Assembly: GCF_012489685.1 (NCBI RefSeq)
Contig: NC_080046.1
Coordinates: 30,123,881-30,187,880, forward strand
Reading direction: 5' to 3'
Source: Lotus japonicus
Lineage: Eukaryota; Streptophyta; Magnoliopsida; Fabales; Fabaceae
DNA: 64,000 nucleotides
The position numbers and the translations under genes are program-made. This document shows positions 1 to 10,900 of this stretch, piece by piece; positions within the stretch are counted from its first letter, which is position 1; every line of letters starts with the position of its first letter. A model generated the notes under the pieces. That model was not told the DNA's origin and made no database searches. It worked only from the letters and a program-made list of their open reading frames with translations.

Positions 1-1313
1 CATCCATACAAGTGATGCCTCCAAATCTTCAGTGCAAATACGATCGCAGCTAGTTCCAAGTCATGAGTTGGATAATTCTTCTCATGCACCTTCAGTTGTC
101 TTGAAGCATAAGCAACCACCTTCCGATGTTGCATCAGCACACATCCCAAACCTTGATATGAAGCATCACAGTATACCTCATAAGGTTCCTCCGGTTGCGG
201 TAAGACGAGTACAGGTGACGTCGTCAACCGTTCCTTCATCGTCTGAAAGCTAGTCTCGCACGCTTCAGTCCATGCAAAAGGTTGGTCCTTCCTCGTCAGT
301 TGAGTCAAAGGTCCAACTATCTTCGCGAAATTCTCGATAAAACGGCGATAGTATCCCGCCAAACCGACAAAACTTCTGATCTCCGTCACTGTCTTCGGCC
401 GTTCCCATGACAATACGGTCTCCACCTTTTCTGGGTCCACAGCTATTCCCTCCTTAGAGATCACATGACCTAAGAATTTTACCTCTTCGAGCCAAAATTC
501 GCACTTGGAAGGATTGGCATACAACTCCTTCTCCCTCAGCACTTGTAAAACTTGTCGCAAGTGCTCCTCGTGGTCTTCGGCATTCTTCGAGTAGATTAAG
601 ATATCGTCGATAAACACCACGACGAATCGATCCAGGAACGTATGAAAAGTCATATTCATGTAAGCCATGAATATTGCAGGTGCGTTCGTTACCCCAAATG
701 GCATCACTAAGTACTCATAGTGTCCATAACGGGTTCTGAATGCCGTCTTCTGGACATCCTCGGTCTTGACCCTGATTTGATGATAACCCGACTTCAGGTC
801 GATCTTCGAGAATACCGTAGCTCCTCGCAGTTGATCCATCAAATCATCAATCCTAGGTAACGGATACCTATTCTTGACGGTTACTTTGTTCAGTTGCCGG
901 TAGTCGACACATAATCTCGATTTCCCGTCCTTCTTCTTCACCAATAAGACTGGAGCTCCCCAAGGTGAAACGCTTGGTCGTATGAATCCCTTCGACAGAA
1001 GATCTTCGAGTTGGGACTTCAGTTCCACTAGCTCCGCAGGTGCCATACGATATGGTGCAATCGATATCGGCCCTGTTCCCGGTACGATGTCTATCGCAAA
1101 CTCAATGTCGCGTACAGGCGGCAATCCAGGTACATCGCCAGGAAAAACATCCGTGAATTCCTTCACCACTGGAATACTGCCAACTTCTGGGTTCCCTTTG
1201 CTCTCCAAGCTTAGCAAAACAGAATACTCCTGAGATCCCTCGTTCAAAGCGACGCTGATGTGATTGGCAGATAGATACTCGGAAAGATCCGAATCAGGAA
1301 ATACCACTCTCTT
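1..1313 (-). pseudogene. E1 pol, reverse transcriptase and start of RNase H (partial)
   Basis: Read on the minus strand in the same frame as the upstream gag-protease, this stretch has no stop codon from 1313 to the window edge. It encodes a Ty3-type [11 protein letters not shown], the motif A block [13 protein letters not shown] with its catalytic Asp, [10 protein letters not shown], the [12 protein letters not shown] active site, then the connection and the beginning of RNase H ([13 protein letters not shown]). All RT catalytic residues that I can see are intact. Only a TGA at 1314-1316 separates it from protease. Chromoviruses normally make one gag-pol polyprotein, so I call the TGA a nonsense mutation, probably an Arg CGA to TGA change. 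Programmed readthrough is possible but unsupported. Confidence 0.88.
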
Positions 1314-2720
1314 TCAGTTGCAGTCCAAAAGACAATGATAGCGGGACAACCAATCCATTCCTAGGATAACATCTAGGTTCTTAAGAGTTAGGCATACTAG
1401 GTTAGCATGGTAGATCCTATTGTTGTATGTTATCGGACAATACATGCATGCTGAATTAGCAAGTAGAGTCTTGGCAGGAGTAGCAACTATCAGATCGAAG
1501 CTCAAAGCAGTAATGGGAAGTCTTAATCTGATTGCACACTCTCTAGAGATAAAAGAATGCGTTGCACCGGAATCAAAAAGTACGGATAGAAGATTACCGT
1601 CAATCCCGCAGTCGCCTCTAATCAGTCCATCGACTCCCTCAGCATCTTCACCATCCATGGTGTAGACTCTCGCCTTCGCAGCAGGACGCTTTCCTCTAGC
1701 AGTGTTGACGGTTGGTTCCGCCTTTGGTAGCCTGCACTGTGCAGCAGTGTGCCCCAACTTGTTGCAATTGAAGCATTGAGGCCTCGTGTCGGAACAAGCA
1801 CGAGCAAAGTGCCCCGGCTTCCCACACTTGAAGCACGTCAGTTCCCTGTTCTGAGTCTGACCTCCAGAACCTCCAGCAGCACCCACCATGGGCCGGTAAG
1901 ATCCTGATGCAAACCCTCTACCAGCAGGACGCTGATACGGCCTCCTGTTCTGAAACCTCCCCCTGTTCTGAGTATTCTGGGAGCCCGACCTAATCGGCCC
2001 TCCAGTTCCAGCCCGGTTCAACCTCCGGTTCTTCATCAGCTCCACTTCAGTGGCTTTCTCCACCAATGATTGGAATCGCATGATTCCCAGTGGCCTCACT
2101 GAGTCCTCAATATCCGGCCTCAGTCCATTCACGAAACGCTTGCACATGTAGCTCTCGTCAACATGATCATTAAAGAATTGGAAATGCTTCGCCAAAGACT
2201 CCAGCTTCGAAGCAAATTCCGGTACAGACATACCTCCCTGTCGGAGTGTCAGAAACTGCGCCTCCCTCTCATCCCGGGCACTTGTCGGAAAATACTTTTC
2301 CAAGAATGCGGTCCGGAACGAGTCCCAGTTAATTTCTTCATGGTTGGCTTCCATGATCCCCCTGGTGCCCTTCCACCAGTATTCAGCATCTCCCAGCAGA
2401 AGATAGGTCGCCATGCCCACCTTGGCACCCTCAACAGTTTGCAGAACACCGAAAATCTTCTCGATTTCCTGGATCCAGAGATCCGCTGCGTCTGGATCAG
2501 TACCACCAGAGAACTTTGGTGGGTTTTGCCTCCTGAAGTCATTGAGGCCTTTGTTCTGGTCCAGAGTTATTTCCCTCTGGCGCTGATGTTGTTCACGTGC
2601 TTCTTCAGTAGCACGCCTCATGGCATTATCATTTGCCTGTGCGGTTACCGCTTGGGCCTGCGCTGTTACCGCTTGGGCCATAGTAGCCATCATCTCAGCT
2701 AGCTGGTTATTATTCACCAT
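1314..2720 (-). CDS. gag-pro: E1 Gag-protease polyprotein
   Basis: A 468-residue open frame. The N-terminal segment is rich in Gln and Ala. A retrotransposon Gag core follows at about residues 65-230 (FSGGTDPDAADLWIQEIEK, YFP, F-NGLRP). A basic Arg/Gly-rich linker precedes two CCHC zinc knuckles at about 295-335 (CFKCGKPGHFARAC and CFNCNKLGHTAAQC). The C-terminal aspartic protease carries LFDSGATHSFIS and ends in GMDWLSRYH. Gag would form the particle and bind RNA; the protease would cleave the polyprotein. The start lies about 200 bases after the primer site, as expected for the first ORF. The frame ends at a TGA where pol should continue. Confidence 0.92.
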   Translation of the reverse strand: MVNNNQLAEMMATMAQAVTAQAQAVTAQANDNAMRRATEEAREQHQRQREITLDQNKGLNDFRRQNPPKFSGGTDPDAADLWIQEIEKIFGVLQTVEGAKVGMATYLLLGDAEYWWKGTRGIMEANHEEINWDSFRTAFLEKYFPTSARDEREAQFLTLRQGGMSVPEFASKLESLAKHFQFFNDHVDESYMCKRFVNGLRPDIEDSVRPLGIMRFQSLVEKATEVELMKNRRLNRAGTGGPIRSGSQNTQNRGRFQNRRPYQRPAGRGFASGSYRPMVGAAGGSGGQTQNRELTCFKCGKPGHFARACSDTRPQCFNCNKLGHTAAQCRLPKAEPTVNTARGKRPAAKARVYTMDGEDAEGVDGLIRGDCGIDGNLLSVLFDSGATHSFISRECAIRLRLPITALSFDLIVATPAKTLLANSACMYCPITYNNRIYHANLVCLTLKNLDVILGMDWLSRYHCLLDCN

Positions 2721-2919
2721 ATTCTGTTAAAGGAAGCAAACAGTCAGTACTTATCATAAGATAGCATCTAGCATCACTATACAATATGAGTAAGCAATAA
2801 CTTCAATCAATTTTTAAGCGAAAAAATCGCTTGCAGACAATCAATTTTCACTCTTTGCAGAGTCACACAACCTAGCACAGAAGACCTATTCCCCAACAAC
2901 TCCCGAAAGACTCGACCGT

Positions 2920-2931
2920 GCTCTGATACCA
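2920..2931 (-). promoter_or_regulatory. E1 primer binding site (tRNA-iMet)
   Basis: On the minus strand TGGTATCAGAGC, the complement of the initiator tRNA-Met 3' end, lies three bases after the LTR terminus (GTTACA). It fixes both the orientation of E1 and the LTR boundary at 2935. Minus-strand DNA synthesis would start here. Confidence 0.93.
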
Positions 2932-2934
2932 CAA

Positions 2935-5900
2935 TGTAACACCCCGATTTCGGTGGCGTCACTTTAGTAACCAAAAGTAAACTTAATGCGGAAAACGTGA
3001 ATATTTTTTTTTTGATAATAACTAAGACAAGACTGAATTAAATAAAACCCAAATGCGAAAAGTAATAAAACTAATATACAATATATAAACAGCCCCCGCT
3101 GTAGTAGTAACCTCGTCACGAGTAAACCTCCAGTGACGGTAATAGAAGAGTAGCGCCCGTAGGCAATATATACAAACCAAATGAAAAGGGTGAAGTGCCC
3201 GCAACACCATCCCTCAAAACTGAGAATCAGCTGACCCAATGGCCTGAAAATAAGACCTCCTAAGTCCAACCAACTCTCTGTGATCCCCGTAAGGAAACCA
3301 CACAAAAAGCTATAGGCGGATCTACCCTGTCCCCTAAGTAACAAAAGAAGCAAGACTGTCAGAGCTAAAACTCTACTCCTACACTAATCCTAACTCGAGG
3401 AGCTCATACCAACACTCAGAACTATGTGCTAGCATGATCGTCGTCTGAATCAGAATCCAGAACGACCAAGTCTATCGACCCTATCCGTCCTCCCCTCGCT
3501 CCTGCAACGCCCTCCGATGCTGGACTCACGGGCTTAGGGCCCGAACCCTGATCATCAATGATCGCAACGGAGGGTGCACTAGACCCTGCCGAGGGCACTC
3601 CCACTGGAATCTCCTCTGAGGGATCCTCCTCCTCTGAAGATGACGGTGGCGGCGGTGCTCCTCCAAGACCTGGTCCACAGTGAACGCCCGGTGGCAAGTT
3701 GAAGCTGATAGAGCATCGCCTCAACACTCCTGACCTCAAGAGTCCTCCACTATCCACGTGGTCCTCCATGATACGCCCCGAATACGTCGCTCGGTGGCTC
3801 GCGGGGTCAACCACCCACGACCCGGGGTCGTCCTGATCTATCATCTCATACCTAATCCCCCCCGAAGGGTGGACCATGGTGTACCAGTCCGCAATATTCA
3901 TCTGACAAAAGGCGTTGTCCGCCAAAACACACACAGAAGACGCGAGGGTCAACTCTAAAGAACTATGTAGATAATAAACCCAATAGGTACAAGTAATAGA
4001 TAGCCACTTAGGCTTATAACTAGAGATATCATTCCTAGGGTTGCATGTTCCACAAAATCATAACGACAATACTAACAATTAGCATGTTCCAAGTAAGTTT
4101 ATCAAATAGCAACCACACTCATCAACTAAGTCAGTATGCATGTTGCGTGATATGTATGCAGGTTAACCCAGTCAACCAATATGCAATCCGGAAACGGATG
4201 GACATCATCGGATCAGCCCTTCACCAGCCACGGTGGTGCCATTTCGGCCCGTGATGTCTCTTACTCCCACTGGGTAGTCAGATCAGCAGTAAACCCGTAG
4301 GTCTGCCATTTCGGTCTGCTACAAGAGACGTCTACAAACGCTCTTTCACGGCATTCCGGGTCTTATGACCATTTTGGAAACCGACGAGGTCCAGAGTACG
4401 TCCTGTGTTAATACCTCATTAATGTTGCATGAATGCAAGATGATTAGTCAATCAACGTCTCCGTCCTCACTCGACACGTCGCCACGTGTTCTAGGTAAAT
4501 TAAAGTCTCTAAAATCTTACCCTAAGGCAAAGTCGATTCTGCGACAAAAGACACACTTCACAACACACATCGCTGCTCCAACAGCACTAGAGTATCACAT
4601 ACTCGGGAACTAAAGGTTCCCCGGACTTATCCCCAGGATAGCCCCACAACATAGCTGCTCCAACAGCACAACAACCAACGCTGCTCCAACAGCACAACAA
4701 CAACAGACTCAACACTTGGATCCGACGACACTTCTCGTTTTCCAAACTATGATTTTCATCCAAAGCCTCCTTTCGAGATTATTACCCTTACTTAAAGATT
4801 TAGAGGTTGTTTAATGTCTTATGAATTTTCTTTTCAAAATAATATCCTTTTTAGTCTTATCGCAATTCCTATAAGTTCTCGGGATCTTCGAATCCCCAAA
4901 TGACTCCAGAGAATGTCTCGATCCATAAACCCTATACAAGGCCCGAACCTCGTTCGTCCTATCAAACTTTCTCAAAACTCTCAAAATAAAATCGGCATGA
5001 CCTGCCCGCTATTCTCACCATTCAGAATCTCAGATTTTCAGTGTAAAGCATATTTAAATCATCACAATCAACAACATGTCATATATCAATAAATCGCATC
5101 ATAAACACTTAGCACTTAGCATATAAAGCATGCACCACACATCCTAGATTACCCACATAGCACATAGCATGTAAGTCAATCTTCAAAAACATTCAGTAGA
5201 TGAATCATCTACATTGTCAGCCGAAGCCTCAGAAAACATTTTCAATCACACACAATCTCAGTGCATAAACAGTAAACAATGTCGAAATATCGACCCTAAG
5301 CATTAACTAGAGATTCAGTGAGAAGCCCTCACCTGAAGGTTCTCCAGCAAAAACTTCAAACTCTTCTTCACAAGCAAGGCGTTGATCCTCAGGAAATTCC
5401 TCAAAATCACCTTTAGAACAAAACCACAAAAATCAATCAGAATCTATCGGAAACTAAGCTATCGATACTTACTAAGGTTACTCGAAGTAATCTATACTCT
5501 AAGGTACGATAATCTAGCGCGAAAAGACAAGTTTTCGGAAAAGGAAAATTTCCTCCTCCCCCCTTATAGCTCTCGGCCACTATAGGTAATTGTAGGGTTC
5601 GATTTTTCTTCGATCAAACTTGGTTCCTATGCTTTCATAAGCCGTAACTAAGGGTATTCTGAACTCGGAAAAATTATCGGATCAAAAACTGTCGCAGGGG
5701 TATTTTGGTCATGATTTTTAACTTAGGATTTTCAAAACTGAAATCCCAAAAATAAAATTTTGCAGGGACGTCACCAACGACGTTCATAACAACTAATCCT
5801 ACTAGCACTAAGCTAAGGCGATAGTTTACAGCCTAAAGATTGGAGCTTTACACCAAAAACTACATAAATGGGTATTTTAGGCTCAAATTGATTCCGACGG

Positions 5901-6951
5901 AATTCCGGCGACATAACGGAAAATCTAATCCGGCAGAAGTGATCTTGGGCATACATAGAAGAGGTTTAGAATCAGAAATGAAAGATTCAGGATAGTTTTG
6001 CAAAAACCCATAAACTATCCACTCAGAAAACTCTACAGAAAAGCTATGGAAAAAGCGATCAGAGGTAAGGATTAGCGACTATACCTCGAAGCCTTGAAGT
6101 AGCAACTGATTGATCGACGATCAAGCAAACGATGAACAAAATCTCCTCCTCCTTCTTCCTCTTTGTGGCCGCGGGTTTGGGTGGGGAAATGGGTAGAAAA
6201 TTTGGTTTTTTCTTCCTTTATTTGCTATATATAGAAGGTGGAAATTCGCGGGAAAAAGAAAGTTTCGCGAATCTGATTTTTCCGGCGTCACTCTCCATGA
6301 ATTATAAGATATGTTTTGGCAAAAGAATTCCAAAACTATAAAGAGGTCTCCTTGTATTTTTGGCAACTAATGCAAAGTCGGTGCAAAGTCGGTGTAAAAC
6401 TATTTTACCCGATAAGTTGCTTTTTGCATCGAATGTCGGAATGGAAAACTTCCTTCTGAAGAAAGATTGAAATCATCAAGAGAAATGGGTGTACGCGTGT
6501 AGAATATCCATTTGAAGCTCTGAATAGATAAAGTCTTCATTGTCGAGAAATTCTAGGGTTTTGAAATACCAGGGATTCGGTTTCGGCAACTTCCGATGAT
6601 TGGAATCGGACGTTCGTAGATCCTAGAGTTTCGCCTCGAAACGATTGTGATATAAGGAAAAAGAAAAGTTCTAACACTTCTCTGAAGATTTTTGGAATTA
6701 ACTGCTATCGTGCCTAAAAGTGAAAAACTAGCTATTTATTCGGGTTTCTGACCTAGGTTTAAGCGTAAAACGTTCGTGCTATAACTTTTATCGATCATAA
6801 TGAAATCCTTGAACTTTTCCTGAACTTTCTCCTTCATAAATATATTTCATTTAATAAACTTTCGTTCAGGTTTCCCTTCACATCACATCAACCCTAATCG
6901 TGAATAAGAAGTTTATTCACTTAGCATAAGCTTAAAAACTCGGGCCTTACA
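2935..6951 (-). repeat. E1 5' LTR (4,017 bp)
   Basis: In element orientation it begins TGTAAGGCCC (at 6951) and ends GGGTGTTACA (at 2935). The length is large for an LTR but close to its relatives here: S3 at 52728-56449 is the same family and similar almost throughout. It contains a 176-codon ORF (3422-3952), three dispersed units with the core GCTGCTCCAACAGCAC (4571-4706), and a segment near 6120-6200 where the ORF-like stretches are low complexity. No protein gene other than the 3422-3952 ORF is credible inside it. Confidence 0.9.
3422..3952 (-). CDS. LTR-encoded ORF of E1, function unknown
   Basis: A 176-codon intact ORF wholly inside the E1 LTR, in the element's sense direction, ending about 490 bases before the LTR end and upstream of gag. 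Residues 1-80 carry spaced W, D, R, Y and G residues (GSWVVDP, then RATYSG). A Pro-rich and Ser/Glu-rich linker follows (GGAPPPPSSSEEEDPSEE), then a Gly/Arg patch (GARGGRIG) and the tail LVVLDSDSDDDHAST. The tail resembles a SUMO-interacting motif, hydrophobic then acidic (inference). A related frame occurs in the LTR of G (29208-29753). S3 keeps a broken version whose tail reads VVLNSDSGDDHAST. I do not recognise the family. It could be a leader-encoded accessory protein or a chance ORF. Confidence 0.5.
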   Translation of the reverse strand: MTLASSVCVLADNAFCQMNIADWYTMVHPSGGIRYEMIDQDDPGSWVVDPASHRATYSGRIMEDHVDSGGLLRSGVLRRCSISFNLPPGVHCGPGLGGAPPPPSSSEEEDPSEEIPVGVPSAGSSAPSVAIIDDQGSGPKPVSPASEGVAGARGGRIGSIDLVVLDSDSDDDHAST

Positions 6952-7588
6952 AAACACACAAAAAGTTAGAATTGGGAGATAATCTTCAATTATCAAACAG
7001 GATCATATGTTGCATAAGGAAACAAAAATCTAATAAAATAGATTTAGTTGAGATGCACACAAAGTCAAACAACCATTAACAACCTCACTTGTTTGAAGTA
7101 GTAACAACAGACTATTTTCTTCTATAGTTCTAGTACATTAGATAAGAAACAAAAACTTCATAGGACCAAAGATCATATGCTCATGCAAGCACACAGACAA
7201 ATTTATTATTTCCTTTATAAAAAGAGAAGCTTCTGTGTTTCTTAGTGAAAAGACCTGCTATTGAATCACATATGAGCAAGACAGCCAGTGAGCATGAACT
7301 TGACAATACAAATGCAGATTGCAGAAGAATACAACCCTAGATAAATAGTAGATACTCTCAAATGTGCACAAACATTTTCATGCCAAGCTACAAAGGAAGT
7401 TCTCAACTAGGAGTTTGCAATGCCAACAGCGAGGGTTTATTGTAAGTCATGGATTAGCACATGTTTAAAACATAACATAAACTCTCAAACTATCCTTATT
7501 TCAACAAAGAAAAAAAATATTGAAAACCCACAATCCAAAATTGTTTTTCCTCTAGGCATGCAAAGAGATGAATTGAAAATACAAGTAC
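6952..7588. other. Flank of E1: probable intron or gene-flanking DNA
   Basis: No coding frame or repeat recognised. It follows (on the minus strand) the splice donor of the KELP-like gene at 7587-7588, so it is probably intron sequence into which E1 inserted. The final PC4 exon was looked for on the minus strand here and was not found; it may lie beyond E1, outside the window. Confidence 0.4.
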
Positions 7589-7955
7589 CTTTTGAAGTAG
7601 GTAGGTCCTTGCCGTCCTTTATGTAATACTCCCTAATGGAGACCAATTTTTCCCTCTGAAATCCTGAATTGTCACCTTCCTCTTCTCCGAAAGCTGAAAC
7701 AACCCACCAAAACAAACATGAAAACAATCAAATTTCTTCAACCTAAACAACCATTGCTTCAACAAATAACCTGAGTGTGAAGATGAAACAGACCTTGCAA
7801 ATGATGAGATCGCCATCATCATCGACCTCCTTGTCCTGGGTAACTCCTTGTTGTTCTTGCTGTTCTTCATCTAGCTGTTGCTGCTTCTCTTCGAGAAAAG
7901 CTTGCACGACCTGCTTGACGAAGGCTTTGAAGGGAGGGAGAGAGAGGTCGAGGCC

Positions 7956-10900
7956 TATAAGACCCGAAATTAAGTAGAATATTTAATTATTTAATTTCCT
8001 TAATTTACGACAACGAGTATTTTGCTATTAATTATTTGTTATTGAAATATTATTCGCGCCACGGCGGTGGGAAATACCTTGAGGAATATTTTTCTTCCAA
8101 TCATTTAATCGCGTGTTTATATTTATTATATTATTTTCCTAACTCGAATCTAATCACGATTCGGGAAAATTAATTAAGTAGTAATTAATTTCAATATTTT
8201 GATTTTTTAAAGTTATTTAGAAGTAAGGATTTAATTATAATTATTTTTGTGTGCATTATTTTATTTTAATTTTAATAATTTCTATTCTTTTATTATCTCT
8301 TTCTTTTATGAAGAGATGACCTGCTCTAACATGTCACCTTTGTTATTTTGCTTGTGATAGTCTATCATAAAGTAATATCATTTATTTCTTTCTCACCTCA
8401 ACCACCAAATTAATTCATTCTTATCTTTCCACCTCACCATCTCTATTTCCAACCACTCATTCAAATTTCAAATTTGGTCTATCTTTCTCTCTCTACATAG
8501 GCCCCACACCCAATCAGATTTATTTTTCTCACTCTCCCCACCAATACTCACTCTCGACTGTCTCTCTCCCCCACTCCTCATTCACATTTTTTTCTCTCTC
8601 CCACATCACACCATCTTCTTCCTTCTTCTCTGTAACAAACACCATCACCATATTTCTTCCTCTCCCATGGCAGCCGCCACCCATGGCCAAGCCACCACCG
8701 CCACGAGCGCCCCTCTGCTCACGGATGCCGCCACTAACCGCACCACCATCACCGTTCCTTCTTCTTCATCTCAAGGGAGCCACCATGAACGAACCACCGC
8801 CACCTTGAGGCCACGACCGCGAGCCCTCTCCCCTGTCCAAGTGAGCGCCGCCGCACCACCACCACTACCAGAAACGACGAAGAACAGAAGGAAAAAATGA
8901 AACCCTAGCCGCCACCTTTCTCCTTCGATCTCCGGCGAACCATTCCGTTTTTGGAAAAACCAACCACACCATTGAACTCCCCTCATCATCCGCTTCAAAC
9001 CCCCTCAATCAATTTGACGATCGGCCGCCGTCACTCCGGAGACCGCCACCGCCGCCGCCGCCACCGGCGTCTTCTCCGGCGAGCCTTGTTCTCAGAAAGG
9101 AGGCCAATTTCTCGAAGCTCTCGACCTCTCCTTCCTGAATCCAAGGTCAAATCATTGTTTAGAGGTGATTCTCTTTGCCAATTCTGAATTCCCCTTTTGA
9201 AACCCTAATTTTGGTCTTGTTCATTCCTAAGTTCCATTCTCTGTGTGATGTGCCATTGTTATTTAGCTATGAAGGCCACTGAAGGATGAGAATTTCGTTA
9301 CCAGAGTAGAAGGAGGGTGAAGTTCAGAACCTTAGCCATGAGGCTTAAGGTAGAAAAGAAAGGATTATTGCTTGGTTATGTCATTAGTTGTATGGGTTTT
9401 GTCAATTGTTGGTATGGGGTCAAAATGTTTTCTGTTTTGGGAAAAAGGAATTAGAATCCAATTTTTGAAAATGTATCAAGGTGCTGGCCTGACTGTTATG
9501 GGAAGCATTGTACTTTGACCCTTTTGTGATTTATGGACTTGCATGAATTAAAGTAAAATGGTTAGGTTTTCATAATGAAAAACTTGGCTGGATTTCGAAC
9601 TTTTGAACTCTTTCTTAGACTGTGTTAATGATTGAATTTGAAGAAGTAGTCTTCATAAAAGTTGTAGCCCTTCTGTTAGGAAAGTTTTGCTGCTGGTTTC
9701 ATGTCAATCTGACGTCTGTAACTCGAATTATACGTTTTTTAGTGAGTATGGGTTAAGCTGTCCCGTTTCTCACGAACTGCTGTAGTATTCGATTTTTCTT
9801 GAATTTTGTACTTTGAATTTGGACTTGGAAATTTATGAGGATTTACCAAACTTGTAAAAGAAGCCATGATAAAAATATTAGATTTTTCGGAGTTTATTTG
9901 ACGTATTTAAAAATTAGCTAAAGTCGCTGTACAGTTGATGTTTGTTTTGACAAAATCACTTATTTCAAGTGAAAATAGTTGTTTTGGAAAAAGATGAGAA
10001 ACCTTTTATTTTAATTGATATTGCAATGTTTGGGGTAGGAAAACATCTTTTAAACCTTACTTACGTACGTTGTGTATTCGCCTATGAAAATCAAGAACGT
10101 TTGAGTCTTTACGCACATTTATTTGTTAAAAAGCGATTGCGAAAAGTTTTGAAAGTCGAACAAGTTTTTGGAGTGTTAGAGAATAAGTGTTCGAACATTA
10201 CCTCTTTGTTAATGGATGTTTAGGAATAACATGATTGGATAGAGATAGAACAATTAAGTTTGGATTTCCGAGTGAGGAATTATACTTCGAAAGGTATTAT
10301 TTAGAATTGATTAAGTTGTAATGGTAATCTTGATGTTGGAAGATATGACTTAGGATTGAATCTTGAATTCCAAGAAGTTTATGAGCTTTACTATAAATAT
10401 TTGATTCTAGAAGGTCTAGATTTGAAACTTTGGAAGTTCGAGGACTTAGAAGTAATTAAGGGATTAATTGAGGACTAGAAGCTGTTATTGGAGATTGATG
10501 ATTTACCTATAAGTTTGGGATTTTTATAGAACCAAAGTGGAGTTTCAAAGAGACTAGGTTTTGTGGCTAACGAGATATCATGAGTTGATGTTAAGAGAAA
10601 TGATTCGATCGTTTTTTAAGGAGCTTATGAGTCTTGAATAAATACATGATCATTAGATAAGAAGAGTTGTTTGTCTTGGAAGTTAACTATGGTTTATGGA
10701 TTTCTTTATAAGAGTTAATGAATTTGATAAGAATTGATAATGATACAGTGTTGACTTGAGGAATAGATTGTGAGAGCGAGTTGAGACATTAAGTTGTTAT
10801 AAAAGACTTGATAAGTAAGTATTGAGGATAAAGAGGAGTATGGAATAGAAAAAGGGAAGAGATTACTTAAGGATGATGATAGGAGAATGTTATCTTGAGA

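Larger units (their letters stand above)
1..6951 (-). mobile_element. E1: chromovirus (Ty3/gypsy, Tekay/Del-like), left part outside window
   Basis: Minus-strand LTR retrotransposon. In its own direction the order is 5' LTR (6951 to 2935), tRNA-iMet primer site, gag-protease and reverse transcriptase, which runs off the left edge. RNase H, integrase and the 3' LTR are therefore not visible. Its 5-bp target duplication would be AAACA at 6952-6956 but cannot be confirmed. The Tekay/Del assignment is inference from the long LTR, the iMet primer site and RT similarity to element G, which has a chromodomain-like C-terminus. E1 is much better preserved than G. Confidence 0.9.

Noticed and set aside
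8667..9187. Ala/Thr/Pro-rich and Arg-rich small ORFs in solo LTR S1, one with a good ATG context
   Set aside because: They overlap in a GC-rich leader-like part of an LTR, are low complexity, and have no counterpart in the other LTRs.
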